NCBI GenBank assembly: GCA_024403355.1
Contig: JAKSRW010000011.1
Location: 1 to 64,000, forward strand
Source of the DNA: Lachnospiraceae bacterium
GTDB lineage: Bacteria; Bacillota; Clostridia; Lachnospirales; Lachnospiraceae
DNA length: 64,000 nt
Direction: 5' to 3'
The notes under the pieces are model-generated. The model was not told where the DNA came from. It did not search any database and saw only the letters and a list, made by a program, of their open reading frames with translations. Position numbers and translations under genes: made by a program. Below, in pieces: positions 8,398-17,758 of the stretch (positions are counted from its first letter, which is position 1; every line of letters begins with the position of its first letter).

Positions 8398-9840
8398 TTA
8401 TAAGCTTTTTCTCCAGCTCTTCGGAACGATTATTAAAAGCATCGGGAATAATTCCAGACGTCCCGCAAGCATATCAAAGGTCAGAATCAATTTACTGAAA
8501 TCCGACATAAATCCAAAGTTTGCCGTAGGTCCGACCTTATTCAGACCGGGTCCCATATTATTCAGCGTAGCCAGAACCGACGTAAAGCTCGTCGTAAAAT
8601 CCACATTTTCCAGTGAAATCAAAAGTGTGGAAACTGCATATACTATGATGAAAAGGACAATATAGGCATTTGTTGATCTTACAACATCATGGTCCACAAC
8701 CACACCGTCAATTCTGATTTTAGAAACGGCTCTGGGGTGAATAAGCATCTGGAACTGCTTCTTAACACTCTTAAACATTATCAGTACACGGCTCATCTTG
8801 ATACCGCCGCCCGTACTGCCGGCACAGGCACCCATTACCATGCACAATATAAGCACACATTTCGAGAATTCCGGCCACCGGTCAAAGTCCGTAGTGGAGA
8901 AACCTGTAGAGGTAATAAGTGATGATACCTGGAAGAATGAATGTCTGATTGTTTCTTCGGTGCCGCTGTACATATGACTGATATTGAATCCGATAATAAC
9001 AACCGAAACAATAATAAACGCCAGATACAGACGAACCTCTTCAAGCGAAAATGCCTGCTTGAACTTTCTTCTCAGCATCAGGAAATACATTGAATAGTTT
9101 ACACCGCTCAGTACCATAAATATACCGATAACCCACTGAACAGCAGGATCAAGTGAGAATAAACCGTCATTTTTAATACCGAAACCACCTGTACCGATGG
9201 TACCGAAGGTATAACATAAGCTGTCGAATACCGGAAGTCCGAGGCAAAGAAGGATGATACATTCTATAAGTCCCATTGCCAGGTAAATGGCATAAAGAAT
9301 CTTCGCAGTATCCTTAAGCTTCGGTACAAGCTTATCTACCGAAGGGCCTGTACTCTCCGCCTTCATCAGGTTGACCGAATTACCGCCCAGCATGGGAAGC
9401 AGCGCCGAAAGGAACACAAATACACCCATACCGCCTAAAAGGTGAGTAAAGCTTCGCCAGAAAAGGCTGGCATGCGAAAGTGCCTCAATATCCGAAAGAA
9501 TCGAAGCTCCGGTAGTCGAAAGTCCGGATGCCGTCTCAAAAAGAGCATCCATAAAATGCGGAATATCATTTGAAAAAACAAAGGGTAAGGCTCCGAAAAC
9601 AGACATAAAGGTCCAGCCGAGACCTACTACGAAGAAGCCCTCCTTTAAGAAAAGGCCACCCTTTTTAGGCTTTCTTAACGATAATAATACACCTGCAACA
9701 AGACATATACCGGCCGTAAGCAGATAGCTCCATGCCGCGCCTTCCCCGTAAATCAGACCTACAATAAAGGGAAAGAGCAAAAATATTGATTCTGCCTTAA
9801 GAATCCAGCCCAGTATATAAAATACAACACCATAATTCAT
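8398..9840 (-). CDS. trkH: Trk-type potassium uptake protein, membrane subunit
   Basis: A 480-aa polytopic TrkH/KtrB-type channel subunit for K+ uptake. Repeated pore motifs are visible, including ETASGLSTTGAS, FGTIGTGGFG, TSTGFSTTDFD and LNNMGPGLN, each carrying the selectivity glycine of one of the four MPM repeats. It works with the cytosolic TrkA gating subunit encoded just upstream, whose stop codon overlaps this start (ATGA). It is the last gene of the cls-ruv-trk operon and ends at the bidirectional terminator. Confidence 0.93.
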   Translation of the reverse strand: MNYGVVFYILGWILKAESIFLLFPFIVGLIYGEGAAWSYLLTAGICLVAGVLLSLRKPKKGGLFLKEGFFVVGLGWTFMSVFGALPFVFSNDIPHFMDALFETASGLSTTGASILSDIEALSHASLFWRSFTHLLGGMGVFVFLSALLPMLGGNSVNLMKAESTGPSVDKLVPKLKDTAKILYAIYLAMGLIECIILLCLGLPVFDSLCYTFGTIGTGGFGIKNDGLFSLDPAVQWVIGIFMVLSGVNYSMYFLMLRRKFKQAFSLEEVRLYLAFIIVSVVIIGFNISHMYSGTEETIRHSFFQVSSLITSTGFSTTDFDRWPEFSKCVLILCMVMGACAGSTGGGIKMSRVLIMFKSVKKQFQMLIHPRAVSKIRIDGVVVDHDVVRSTNAYIVLFIIVYAVSTLLISLENVDFTTSFTSVLATLNNMGPGLNKVGPTANFGFMSDFSKLILTFDMLAGRLELFPMLLIIVPKSWRKSL

Positions 9841-11192
9841 TGTAATATATCCTCAAACGTCTTTACTTCAGAATTTGCATGAACAATAACTACACGGTCT
9901 CCGATTTCAATTGTGTCGGAACCACCGGGAATTATGTTTTTGCCCTTACGGGAAATACTGCATATAAGAACATTTTTCTTAAGCTTCATGTTCATAAGCG
10001 GGATGCCTGTAATCTTTGATTTCTGCTTAATGATAATACTGAAGGCCTCTGCCTTATCCGAACCAAGCTTTTTAAGCGTTTCAATATCACTTCCCATGGT
10101 AAACTGCAGAGAACGAACATACTGAAGTACTCTGTCGGATACGATTCTGTTAGGGAAAACTACCGTATCAAGATTAAGCTGACTGAATATTTCTGTAAAG
10201 CTGTCTCTGCTGACCTTTGTTATGGTCTTAACACTGGTTCTGGACTTAGCAAAGATGGAAAGCATAATATTTTCCTCATCGATACTTGTAAAAGCAGCCA
10301 GACCTGCAGCAGTCTCAAGGCCCTCCTCAATAAGGATTTCCTTCGTAGTACCGTCGCCATGAATAATATCAGCCTCTTTAATATTCTCTGCGAGGAATTC
10401 ACATCGTGCACGGTTACTGTCAATAATCTTTACTCTGATTCCCGATGCAATAAGGTTCTTTGTAAGGTAATAGCCTGTTGTTCCTCCGCCGACAATAATT
10501 ACATTTGCGGCCTTCTTAATAGAAACACCGAACTGCTGGAAGAAACCATACACCTCTCTGGGGGCTCCAACCACACCGATGACATCACCTCTTCTGATGA
10601 TAAAATCACCACCGGGGATATATACCTCTTCATCGCGCTCAACCATGCTGATAAGCACATTACACTTGGTGGACTTTCTTATATCAACTACACGTTTGTC
10701 ACAGAGTCCGGATTTCTCATCAACCTTAAAATGAACAAGCTCCACGCGCTCACTTAAGAATACATCAATCTTATTGGCCGAAGGGAACTTGAAAATACGT
10801 GCACACTCATCCGCTGTATCAAGCTCAGGGTTAATGACCATATCGATATCAAGCTCTCGCTTAAGAAATTCCACGTCATTCATGTAAATCGGGCTTCTTA
10901 CACGACAGATAGTTTTACATTTACTCTTCTTCTTTGCCAGTACGCAGCTCAGAAGATTGGTCTCGTCAGAGCCCATAGCCGCAATAAAAAGGTCTGCGGT
11001 CTCTATTCCGGCATCAGAAAGAGCTGAAAAGCTGCAGCCGTCACCGCAATAGGTCATAACATCAAGTCCGCCGAGCCTTGTGCTGAGACGGTCCTTGTTA
11101 TTATCAATAACCGTAATTGTGTGACCTTCCTTAACAAGCTGAGAAACAATTGCATAACCAACCTTTCCGCAGCCGACAATAATAATTCTCAT
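9837..11192 (-). CDS. trkA: Trk potassium uptake system, NAD-binding subunit
   Basis: A cytosolic regulatory subunit with two tandem RCK_N/RCK_C units. The first Rossmann motif is at the N-terminus (IIIVGCGKVGYAIV) and the second begins near the middle (VIIVGGGTTGYYL); each is followed by a C-terminal RCK domain. It binds NAD(H) or nucleotide and gates TrkH. I place the start at the ATG at 11192 (451 aa) because GAGG lies five bases before it. A GTG two codons earlier falls inside that site. It overlaps trkH by 4 nt. Confidence 0.93.
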   Translation of the reverse strand: MRIIIVGCGKVGYAIVSQLVKEGHTITVIDNNKDRLSTRLGGLDVMTYCGDGCSFSALSDAGIETADLFIAAMGSDETNLLSCVLAKKKSKCKTICRVRSPIYMNDVEFLKRELDIDMVINPELDTADECARIFKFPSANKIDVFLSERVELVHFKVDEKSGLCDKRVVDIRKSTKCNVLISMVERDEEVYIPGGDFIIRRGDVIGVVGAPREVYGFFQQFGVSIKKAANVIIVGGGTTGYYLTKNLIASGIRVKIIDSNRARCEFLAENIKEADIIHGDGTTKEILIEEGLETAAGLAAFTSIDEENIMLSIFAKSRTSVKTITKVSRDSFTEIFSQLNLDTVVFPNRIVSDRVLQYVRSLQFTMGSDIETLKKLGSDKAEAFSIIIKQKSKITGIPLMNMKLKKNVLICSISRKGKNIIPGGSDTIEIGDRVVIVHANSEVKTFEDILQ

Positions 11193-11215
11193 ATACACCT
11201 CATTAAAAATGATTA

Positions 11216-11881
11216 TTATTTTTTATCTTTTCCGTTTTCTTCATCAGAGTCATAATACCAGCCGTCCTCATTTTCACCGGGCTCCTTTATGTATTTTTTA
11301 AATACCGGCTCAATAAAAATGGTAGACGCATAACACCAGCCCGCAGGAATAATCAGCGTGAAGCTGACAGGAAACCTTACACAAAGATAAATGCAGGCTA
11401 AAAGGCCCAGAAGCAAAATGACTGTTATAAGTATATGCTTAAATGAAATAACAAAGGTAAATTTTATAAGCTCCTTATAGCTTCCGGTAAATCTGGAAAC
11501 AACAGGGAAAATCCATACAATAAAAAATGCAGCAATTATTACTATTACATCAAGTACGGCAACCGCAACAAAGGCAAACTGTCTGCCGCTGTAAGCAAAA
11601 TATTCACGGTCAAACCACAAAAGAACTATTGCGATCAGCATAAGCAGGGTAAAAACCGTAGCCTTTGCAAAGCTTCTTTTAAATTCCGCAAAAAACTCCC
11701 TGGCGGCATAGCTTCTGTCTCTTCTTACTACCTTTACCATACCGTAATAATAGCCGCACAATGACGCACCCAGTGTAAAAACAGGCAGTGAACACAGAAT
11801 AAACAATATATTCAGATATAACGCATTACCCATTTTTGTAAGTACATTTATGAATCTATTGTCATTAAAATCATTCTTCAT
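11216..11881 (-). CDS. YesL family membrane protein (DUF624)
   Basis: A 221-aa protein with about five hydrophobic segments and the DUF624 opening (FxNVLTKMGNALYLNILFILCSLPVFTLG split across the first helix). YesL-like proteins are often found in carbohydrate-transport loci of Firmicutes, but here it lies between a shikimate kinase fusion and trkA, 17 nt from trkA. The C-terminus is acidic (DSDEENGKDKK). The molecular function of the family is not established. Confidence 0.75.
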   Translation of the reverse strand: MKNDFNDNRFINVLTKMGNALYLNILFILCSLPVFTLGASLCGYYYGMVKVVRRDRSYAAREFFAEFKRSFAKATVFTLLMLIAIVLLWFDREYFAYSGRQFAFVAVAVLDVIVIIAAFFIVWIFPVVSRFTGSYKELIKFTFVISFKHILITVILLLGLLACIYLCVRFPVSFTLIIPAGWCYASTIFIEPVFKKYIKEPGENEDGWYYDSDEENGKDKK

Positions 11882-11914
11882 TAATCAATCCTTATGTACT
11901 GCATTCACAGAGCT

Positions 11915-12697
11915 TTATTTGCAGGTGTCCGAATAAAGGTGTCCCGCAATAAGTCCTGCACATTCCCTTATATCATTGTTTTCAACGATATAATCCGCAG
12001 CTGACTCGTAAAAAGCCTTCCTCTCATTATAGAGATTCTCAACGCCCTTTGCAACAGAAATAGGCCTGCCGTTTGTCTCAAGCTTGTCAAGCTCACGCTT
12101 AACATAAATAACCTTTCCGCTTTCCTTCATACGGTCAATATTGATTTCCCTGCACACAATACCGCCTCCGCAGGAAATAACCACGCGTTTATTGCAGTAA
12201 TTAGCCCTAAGAGCGGCGATTCGTTCAATAATAAGCTTAAGCACCAGAGACTCATTCTTTCTGAACATATCCTCACCCATCTGATTAATAAACATCTCGG
12301 GTGTGGCAATGTACATTTTTGAAAATTCATCATCAAGATCAATTACATCCGCATAGATATGTCCTGCAAGCTCACGTGCCACCGAGGTCTTTCCGCAGCC
12401 CGGCATACCGATTAAAAAGATTGTATCGGGTCCGAAAAGCACGCGGCTCTGCGAAAGCTTTGACTCCTCCATAAGTGACTTAAATATAGCCGCAATATAG
12501 CCCGCATATTCCTCCCTGCATCTTCCGAAAAGGTTATCAAGCTTCTGCTTTTCGCGTACACGGTCCACAATGTTCTTATTTTCCTTATGCTTTGCAAGTC
12601 CGATGCTGTCGGTAATGGCAAAACGCTTCTCAAGAAGACTGATAATCTCGCTGTCAATCACATCGATCTGTGCCCTGATATCATTTATACTGTCCAT
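11915..12697 (-). CDS. Chorismate mutase-shikimate kinase fusion
   Basis: 260 aa with two domains from the shikimate pathway. Residues 1-88 are an AroQ-type all-helical chorismate mutase (IRAQIDVIDSEIISLLEKR, then AKHKENKNIVDRVREK), which makes prephenate. From about residue 90 on is a shikimate kinase with the P-loop GMPGCGKT, the DLDDEF substrate-binding aspartates, the GGGIV loop and the RPIS lid arginine. The two activities catalyse non-consecutive steps, with EPSP synthase and chorismate synthase between them. No other aro gene is in the window. Gaps of about 35 nt on both sides suggest operon membership with ruvB and yesL. Confidence 0.88.
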   Translation of the reverse strand: MDSINDIRAQIDVIDSEIISLLEKRFAITDSIGLAKHKENKNIVDRVREKQKLDNLFGRCREEYAGYIAAIFKSLMEESKLSQSRVLFGPDTIFLIGMPGCGKTSVARELAGHIYADVIDLDDEFSKMYIATPEMFINQMGEDMFRKNESLVLKLIIERIAALRANYCNKRVVISCGGGIVCREINIDRMKESGKVIYVKRELDKLETNGRPISVAKGVENLYNERKAFYESAADYIVENNDIRECAGLIAGHLYSDTCK

Positions 12698-12732
12698 AAA
12701 ATAGCTATACCTTTCTGTCCTGTTATCTAAAA

Positions 12733-13737
12733 TTATTTATTTTCCGGCTTTTCCAATCCGAAATGCTTATAACCCTCACGGGTTACGACACGGCCGCGGG
12801 GAGTTCTGGCTATAAGTCCCGACTGTACCAGATAGGGCTCGTAAACATCCTCTACCGTACCCGAATCCTCACCTATCGTAGTGGCCACCGCTTCAATTCC
12901 TACCGGTCCGCCGCCGAATTTATCAATCATTGTATGAAGGATTGCACGGTCAATATTATCAAGACCAAGTCTGTCTACCTCCATAAGGTCAAGTGCATAA
13001 TTGGCAACCTCGAGGGTAATTCTGCCGTCATATTTAACCTGGGCAAAATCACGCATTCTCTTAAGAAATCTGTTCGCAAGTCTGGGGGTTCCTCTTGAAC
13101 GTCTGGCAAGCTCAAGCGCTCCGTCATCGTCAATCTCAACCTTTAATACCTCTGCAGACCTGTGAATAATCTGCTTTAACTCATCTATCGTATAGAACTC
13201 CAGACGGCTTACTACACCGAAACGGTCACGAAGAGGCGCTGTAAGCATACCCGCTCTTGTGGTAGCACCGACAAGAGTGAATCTCGGCAGATCAAATTTA
13301 ATAGACTTTGCCGCTGCGCCGCGTCCTATCACTATATCAATGAAAAAATCCTCCATTGCAGAATAGAGCATTTCCTCTACCTGACGGTTAAGTCTGTGAA
13401 TCTCGTCAATAAAGAGTACATCACCCTCCTGCAGATCATTTAAAATGGATGCCATATCCCCGCCCTTTTCGATGGCAGGTCCAGAGGTGGTCTTCATGTT
13501 TACACCCATCTCATTGGCAATAATTCCCGCCAGAGTGGTTTTTCCAAGTCCGGGAGGTCCAAAAAGCAGAACGTGGTCCAGAGATTCCTTTCGCTGCTTG
13601 GCAGCATCAATATATACTTTAAGGTTGTCCTTAGCCTTGCTCTGGCCTATATAATCAGCCAAAAGCTGGGGTCTGAGACTACCCTCAATCGAACTGTCCT
13701 CAACGGTAAATTCCGTTGTAATCATCCTTCTAGGCAT
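12733..13737 (-). CDS. ruvB: Holliday junction branch migration ATPase RuvB
   Basis: 334 aa, normal length. AAA+ motor that drives branch migration with RuvA. It has Walker [10 protein letters not shown], Walker B FIDEIHRL, sensor GATTRAGML, the arginine-finger region PLRDRFGV, and a C-terminal winged helix ([15 protein letters not shown]). It starts 14 nt after ruvA. Confidence 0.97.
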   Translation of the reverse strand: MPRRMITTEFTVEDSSIEGSLRPQLLADYIGQSKAKDNLKVYIDAAKQRKESLDHVLLFGPPGLGKTTLAGIIANEMGVNMKTTSGPAIEKGGDMASILNDLQEGDVLFIDEIHRLNRQVEEMLYSAMEDFFIDIVIGRGAAAKSIKFDLPRFTLVGATTRAGMLTAPLRDRFGVVSRLEFYTIDELKQIIHRSAEVLKVEIDDDGALELARRSRGTPRLANRFLKRMRDFAQVKYDGRITLEVANYALDLMEVDRLGLDNIDRAILHTMIDKFGGGPVGIEAVATTIGEDSGTVEDVYEPYLVQSGLIARTPRGRVVTREGYKHFGLEKPENK

Positions 13738-13751
13738 TTTATCCCCCTGTA

Positions 13752-14372
13752 TCAGATATTTTTAAGTGCTAATCTGAGCATTTTGTCTACGGTCATTCCT
13801 TCTTCCGCATCAATCGTTCGAACTGCCTTCATAGCCTCGGAATTAGAATAACCGAGCGAAACAAGTGCAAGTATCGCATCCTGCTTTACTGCCTCGAGCT
13901 CATCCGAAGAAGGTCCCGCAACCGCTGCAAGTACAGCGGAATTATCAGACTTTGATGCAAAGGCATCGGCCATCGTGAACTTATCCTTAAGCTCCAGTAC
14001 AATCTTCTGCGCTGTTTTCTTACCGATTCCGTTGGCCTTGGAAATAGACTTATCATCATCACTTAAAACCGCAGTAATAAACTGCTCCTTGGTCATTGAT
14101 GACAGAATATTCAGTCCGCCCTTAGGGCCTACGCCGCTTACACCGATAATCCTCTTAAAAACCTGCATTTCCTCCTTGCTTGCAAAGCCAAAGAGACTCA
14201 TTCCGTCTTCCTTTACCGAAAGATATGTATACAGCTCAACCTCGCTGCTGTTGCAGATTGTACCGAGGGTTCTGGTCGGAACACCGACCTCAAAGCCCAC
14301 ACCGTTTACATCTACGGTAACGGTACCGTCCTCAGTCCAGTCAAGGAGTCTGCCTCTTAAATACGAAATCAT
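13752..14372 (-). CDS. ruvA: Holliday junction DNA-binding protein RuvA
   Basis: 206 aa. N-terminal OB domain ([29 protein letters not shown]), central helix-hairpin-helix pair ([18 protein letters not shown] and [17 protein letters not shown]), and a C-terminal domain III ([20 protein letters not shown]) that contacts RuvB. It lies between the small zinc-ribbon gene and ruvB. ruvC is not present nearby. Confidence 0.97.
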   Translation of the reverse strand: MISYLRGRLLDWTEDGTVTVDVNGVGFEVGVPTRTLGTICNSSEVELYTYLSVKEDGMSLFGFASKEEMQVFKRIIGVSGVGPKGGLNILSSMTKEQFITAVLSDDDKSISKANGIGKKTAQKIVLELKDKFTMADAFASKSDNSAVLAAVAGPSSDELEAVKQDAILALVSLGYSNSEAMKAVRTIDAEEGMTVDKMLRLALKNI

Positions 14373-14389
14373 AATATAAACCTTTCTTT

Positions 14390-14644
14390 TCAGTCGGGAA
14401 GCCTTGAAAAAGAACCGCCTGACATTCTGATTCTGTCCTCATCAATATACTTAACCACAAGCATCGGCTTAATTCCCAGTGCGTCGCCTATCTGCATGGC
14501 ATTACTGTTGGGATAATTCTTCAGATATGCAACTATCTGGGCAAAAATCATATCATCCACAGGCCTGCAGGCTTCACAGGTGGCCGTATAAAAATTATTC
14601 TTTTTAATGTACTGCTTCTGACAATGCTTACAAATACAAATCAT
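14390..14644 (-). CDS. Small zinc-ribbon/helical protein resembling YvyF (TIGR03826)
   Basis: 84 aa. The N-terminus has cysteine pairs CKHC (with a further CIC just before) and CEAC, which can bind zinc. A compact helical region follows (AQIVAYLKNYPNSNAMQIGDALGIKPMLVVKYIDEDRIRM), like the winged-helix part of flagellar-operon protein YvyF. In other Firmicutes that gene sits beside flgM. Here it lies 17 nt upstream of ruvA, with no flagellar gene in the window. Function unknown; the YvyF resemblance is by eye. Confidence 0.6.
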   Translation of the reverse strand: MICICKHCQKQYIKKNNFYTATCEACRPVDDMIFAQIVAYLKNYPNSNAMQIGDALGIKPMLVVKYIDEDRIRMSGGSFSRLPD

Positions 14645-14685
14645 AATTAAAAGTTCCCTGCCTTTCCCGCAGATTTCAATTCTGA

Positions 14686-16254
14686 TTATGCAAGGCTTGA
14701 AAAAAGATTACAGAAGGGCTCAATAATTCTGTCAAAGAGCGGCCTCTTTTTCCATTCCCCGTATGTGACCTCGTGTGACTCTTCGATAGTCGCAAGAAGG
14801 TCATTTTTAACTGTATTAACAAGGTTCTTATCCCAGATATATGCCCCGCATTCATAATGCAGATACAGGCTTCTGAAATCAAGATTCATAGACCCGATAA
14901 GACCACAGCCATCCGAAATAAAGGTCTTCGCATGAATAAAACCGGGAGTATATTCATAGACTTTAATACCGCTCTGAAGCAGATTGCGGTAATTATATCT
15001 GGTCATATGGTAAATCATTTTCTTATCAGGAATTCCGGGGGTAATAATTCTTACATCAACACCACTTTCAGCGGCAATTATCAGCGCATCCTCAATGTTG
15101 TTGTCCAAAAGCAGGTAAGGCGTCGTGATATAGAGGTATTTCTTTGCAGCGAAAATCAGTCTTAACAGGCTGTCAGCAATAGGATTATCGGGATTATTGG
15201 CCGGTCCGTCCGAAATAATCTGGCAAAAGCCGCCTTCCTCGCTTTTCGTATCAAAATTGTGTCTGTATACTCTGTAATCCTCGACATCCTTTTCTGTGGT
15301 CATACCCCACATCTGAAGGAATGTAGTTGTCAGACCGTACACACCCGGGCCCTCGATTCGCACTCCGTTATCCTTCCAGACACCGAATCTTTCTACCTCA
15401 TTTGTATATTCATCCGCAAGGTTAAAGCCGCCGGTATAAGCAATCTTACCGTCTATCACCACAATTTTCTGGTGGGTTCTGTAGTTAAGATAGAGCTTAT
15501 CGAGATACTTTCCTATAGGATTAAACTCAGCGGTTTCTATACCCGCATCATTCAGTTCCTTCCATAAAAGCTTACTGGTACGAAACATTGAACCGTAATC
15601 ATCGTATAAGAACTTTATCTCCACACCCTGCTTTGCCTTTTCGAGCAGAATATCCTTTATCCGCTGCCACAAAACGCCGTCAGCTACTATAAAAAACTCA
15701 ATAAATATAAACCTTTCCGCTCTTTTAAGATCATTTTCAATTGCATGAAAGGCATCCTGACCAAATGCGAAATAATTAAAGCTGTTATTTTCGTAGAGGT
15801 TAAAATGCTTATTTTCCAGATAATCCACAAGGTTTTCACGACTTTCACCCGATGCAATAAAATGATTTCTGGCTTCCTCATCCTTATCGATAAAGCGGTA
15901 TCCGTAGGCAATATGCTCATAATTACGCCGCTTGATTCGGTTACTTCTGTTTGCGCCCCACATCAGATACATAATCAGTCCCGAAAGAGGGATAATCGCA
16001 ATCAGAATGAGCCAGCCTATCTTAAAAGAGGAATTCGTTCGTTTATTCACAAGTCCAACGAGAACAAAAATGCTGACTGCCAGAATCGCATAGTAAATAA
16101 ACACACCGGCAGAAATATACAACGCAAGCATAAATACCAGGGCAAACTGAACTATAAGCAGCAATGCAATAACCGCCGCCCTGATTGCTCCGCTCAGATA
16201 TGTTTTTATAAAGCCAACTTTTTTCCTCTTTCTTATTTTTTCTGATTTCTTCAT
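14686..16254 (-). CDS. cls: Cardiolipin synthase
   Basis: 522 aa. A phospholipase D superfamily enzyme that joins phosphatidylglycerol molecules into cardiolipin at the membrane. A basic N-terminus and hydrophobic helices come first, then two HKD motifs: HQKIVVIDGKIAYTGGFN and HAKTFISDGCGLIGSMN. I chose the ATG at 16254 (MKKSEKIRKRKK) because AGGAAAG lies about 12 bases upstream; an in-frame ATG 25 codons earlier has no clear site. It is the first gene of the operon that continues into ruvAB and trkAH. Confidence 0.92.
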   Translation of the reverse strand: MKKSEKIRKRKKVGFIKTYLSGAIRAAVIALLLIVQFALVFMLALYISAGVFIYYAILAVSIFVLVGLVNKRTNSSFKIGWLILIAIIPLSGLIMYLMWGANRSNRIKRRNYEHIAYGYRFIDKDEEARNHFIASGESRENLVDYLENKHFNLYENNSFNYFAFGQDAFHAIENDLKRAERFIFIEFFIVADGVLWQRIKDILLEKAKQGVEIKFLYDDYGSMFRTSKLLWKELNDAGIETAEFNPIGKYLDKLYLNYRTHQKIVVIDGKIAYTGGFNLADEYTNEVERFGVWKDNGVRIEGPGVYGLTTTFLQMWGMTTEKDVEDYRVYRHNFDTKSEEGGFCQIISDGPANNPDNPIADSLLRLIFAAKKYLYITTPYLLLDNNIEDALIIAAESGVDVRIITPGIPDKKMIYHMTRYNYRNLLQSGIKVYEYTPGFIHAKTFISDGCGLIGSMNLDFRSLYLHYECGAYIWDKNLVNTVKNDLLATIEESHEVTYGEWKKRPLFDRIIEPFCNLFSSLA

Positions 16255-16369
16255 TACAATATTTTCTTTCCTGTTATCCCGGCCGGTGTCCTGCTGATCC
16301 CGGCTTATACTATTACACACAGATATCATTATTTTACATCATCCTGTGGAATAAATCAAGAAAATATGC

Positions 16370-16375
16370 TATACT
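16370..16375 (+). promoter_or_regulatory. Candidate -10 box for YprB-like gene
   Basis: TATACT at 16370-16375. No convincing -35 box is seen at normal spacing, so this is weak. The leader downstream can form several hairpins (GTCCC/GGGAC, and TCTGA with either of two TCAGA copies). Confidence 0.3.
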
Positions 16376-16472
16376 GACTCTGATGAGAACTTTCAGACCT
16401 GCGCAGGCGTCCCCGTTTTCTTAAATCCGGGACCATTCTACGCTCTACCATACCCTATCAGAGAGGATAACC

Positions 16473-17741
16473 ATGTTAGTTTGTGAAACACTTATAAATG
16501 AATACAAAGCAGATTTTATAAGTCTTGTCAGCGGACTTAACAAAGATTCTTACTCAGACGAATTTATGCTTTTTGATATAGAAAGCTCAGGTCTTGATTC
16601 TAATTCCGAGTTTATCTGGCTTATAGGCTGTGTTTTTCTTAGAAATGATGAGCTTTTTATGCTCCGTTATTTCTCAGAGGATATATCAGATGAAAAAAGA
16701 CTTCTCGAAGAGTTTTATCTGCTTATGCAGGCTCATCCCCGCCTTGTACATTATAACGGCGACTCCTTTGATATACGCTTTATAAAAAACAGGTCTTCAC
16801 TTTATTCGGATAGCTATGACGCCGCATTTTCAGGAAGGGACTTTTTTGAGAATACATATTCCTATGATCTTTATAAGCACTTAAAAAAGTTTAAGAATCT
16901 TTTGAATTTCCCGGGTATGAAGCAAAAGGAAATGGAGGTATACTGCGGTTATCACAGAGCTGATAAGCTGTCGGGTGCTGACCTTATAAATATTTATATT
17001 AATTATATTGCCGCCGTAAGAATCGAAAGAGCCAGACTAAAAAGCAGCATGTCAAAGGAAAATTCCGAGTATATCATTGCGCCCTACCGCCCCATTCCGG
17101 GCTCGGGTCTGCCGCTCTTAGGCTCTGTAGACATAGAATCTGCCTACAATGCCATGCTCCTTCATAACCATGACGACCTTATCGGTATGCTTAAACTGAA
17201 CCGGCTTCTGGAATTTGCAAACTTTTTACAAAGTCCCGATGATATTTCGGTTTCTACCGACGGACAAAGATATACCTTTACAATAGGATTCCCGGAAACT
17301 GTTATGGAATTTCTTGAGAAACGTAATATAATCGGTAAAATACGCTCCTCCCTGCCTGATAACGCAAGCTTTGACAATAATACTCTTTCTATAAGCTTTT
17401 CCTCCTTTGAAGGCAGGCTGAAGCATTTTTACAGTAATTATAAGGATTATTACTATATTCCTTCGGAGGATATGGCTATACATAAATCGGTGTCGGACTT
17501 TATCGACGGTTCACTTAAAAATAAAGCCACTCCCGATAACTGCTATATCCTGCACAACGGCAGCTTTATTATTTTTCCGCCAATCGATATAGCTACTGCC
17601 GAAAAGCTTGGAATTATGATTTTTAAAGAGGAATATTCTGCAAGAAGAACCTTCCTCGAAACATCACAATTAAAAAACGACAACAGCCATTTACAGGCCA
17701 TTGTCGCTGAATATTTAAAACTATTTTTTAAGGGCAGGTAA
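16473..17741 (+). CDS. YprB-like ribonuclease H-fold exonuclease
   Basis: 422 aa. The N-terminal half matches the RNase_H_2/YprB family of DnaQ-like nucleases. Motif I is FDIESSGL, followed by EFIWLIGCVF, and motif II is LVHYNGDSFDIRFI. Then come FPGMKQKEMEVYCGY and HNHDDLIGMLKL, whose acidic residues likely complete the two-metal site. The C-terminal 200 residues are not recognised. B. subtilis YprB is likewise a protein of unknown physiological role. The gene stands alone on the plus strand and converges with the CotH gene. AGAGGA precedes the ATG. Confidence 0.8.
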   Translation: MLVCETLINEYKADFISLVSGLNKDSYSDEFMLFDIESSGLDSNSEFIWLIGCVFLRNDELFMLRYFSEDISDEKRLLEEFYLLMQAHPRLVHYNGDSFDIRFIKNRSSLYSDSYDAAFSGRDFFENTYSYDLYKHLKKFKNLLNFPGMKQKEMEVYCGYHRADKLSGADLINIYINYIAAVRIERARLKSSMSKENSEYIIAPYRPIPGSGLPLLGSVDIESAYNAMLLHNHDDLIGMLKLNRLLEFANFLQSPDDISVSTDGQRYTFTIGFPETVMEFLEKRNIIGKIRSSLPDNASFDNNTLSISFSSFEGRLKHFYSNYKDYYYIPSEDMAIHKSVSDFIDGSLKNKATPDNCYILHNGSFIIFPPIDIATAEKLGIMIFKEEYSARRTFLETSQLKNDNSHLQAIVAEYLKLFFKGR

Positions 17742-17758
17742 CTGCTCTTATTTTTTAT
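17731..17758 (+). terminator. Terminator overlapping end of YprB-like gene
   Basis: GGGCAG/CTGCTC hairpin (17732-17737, 17742-17747) straddles the stop codon and is followed by TTATTTTTT. It also covers the end of the convergent CotH gene. Confidence 0.55.

Noticed and set aside
16379..16397. CTGATGAG, the first core box of a hammerhead ribozyme
   Set aside because: No GAAA box and no third stem follow at a suitable place.
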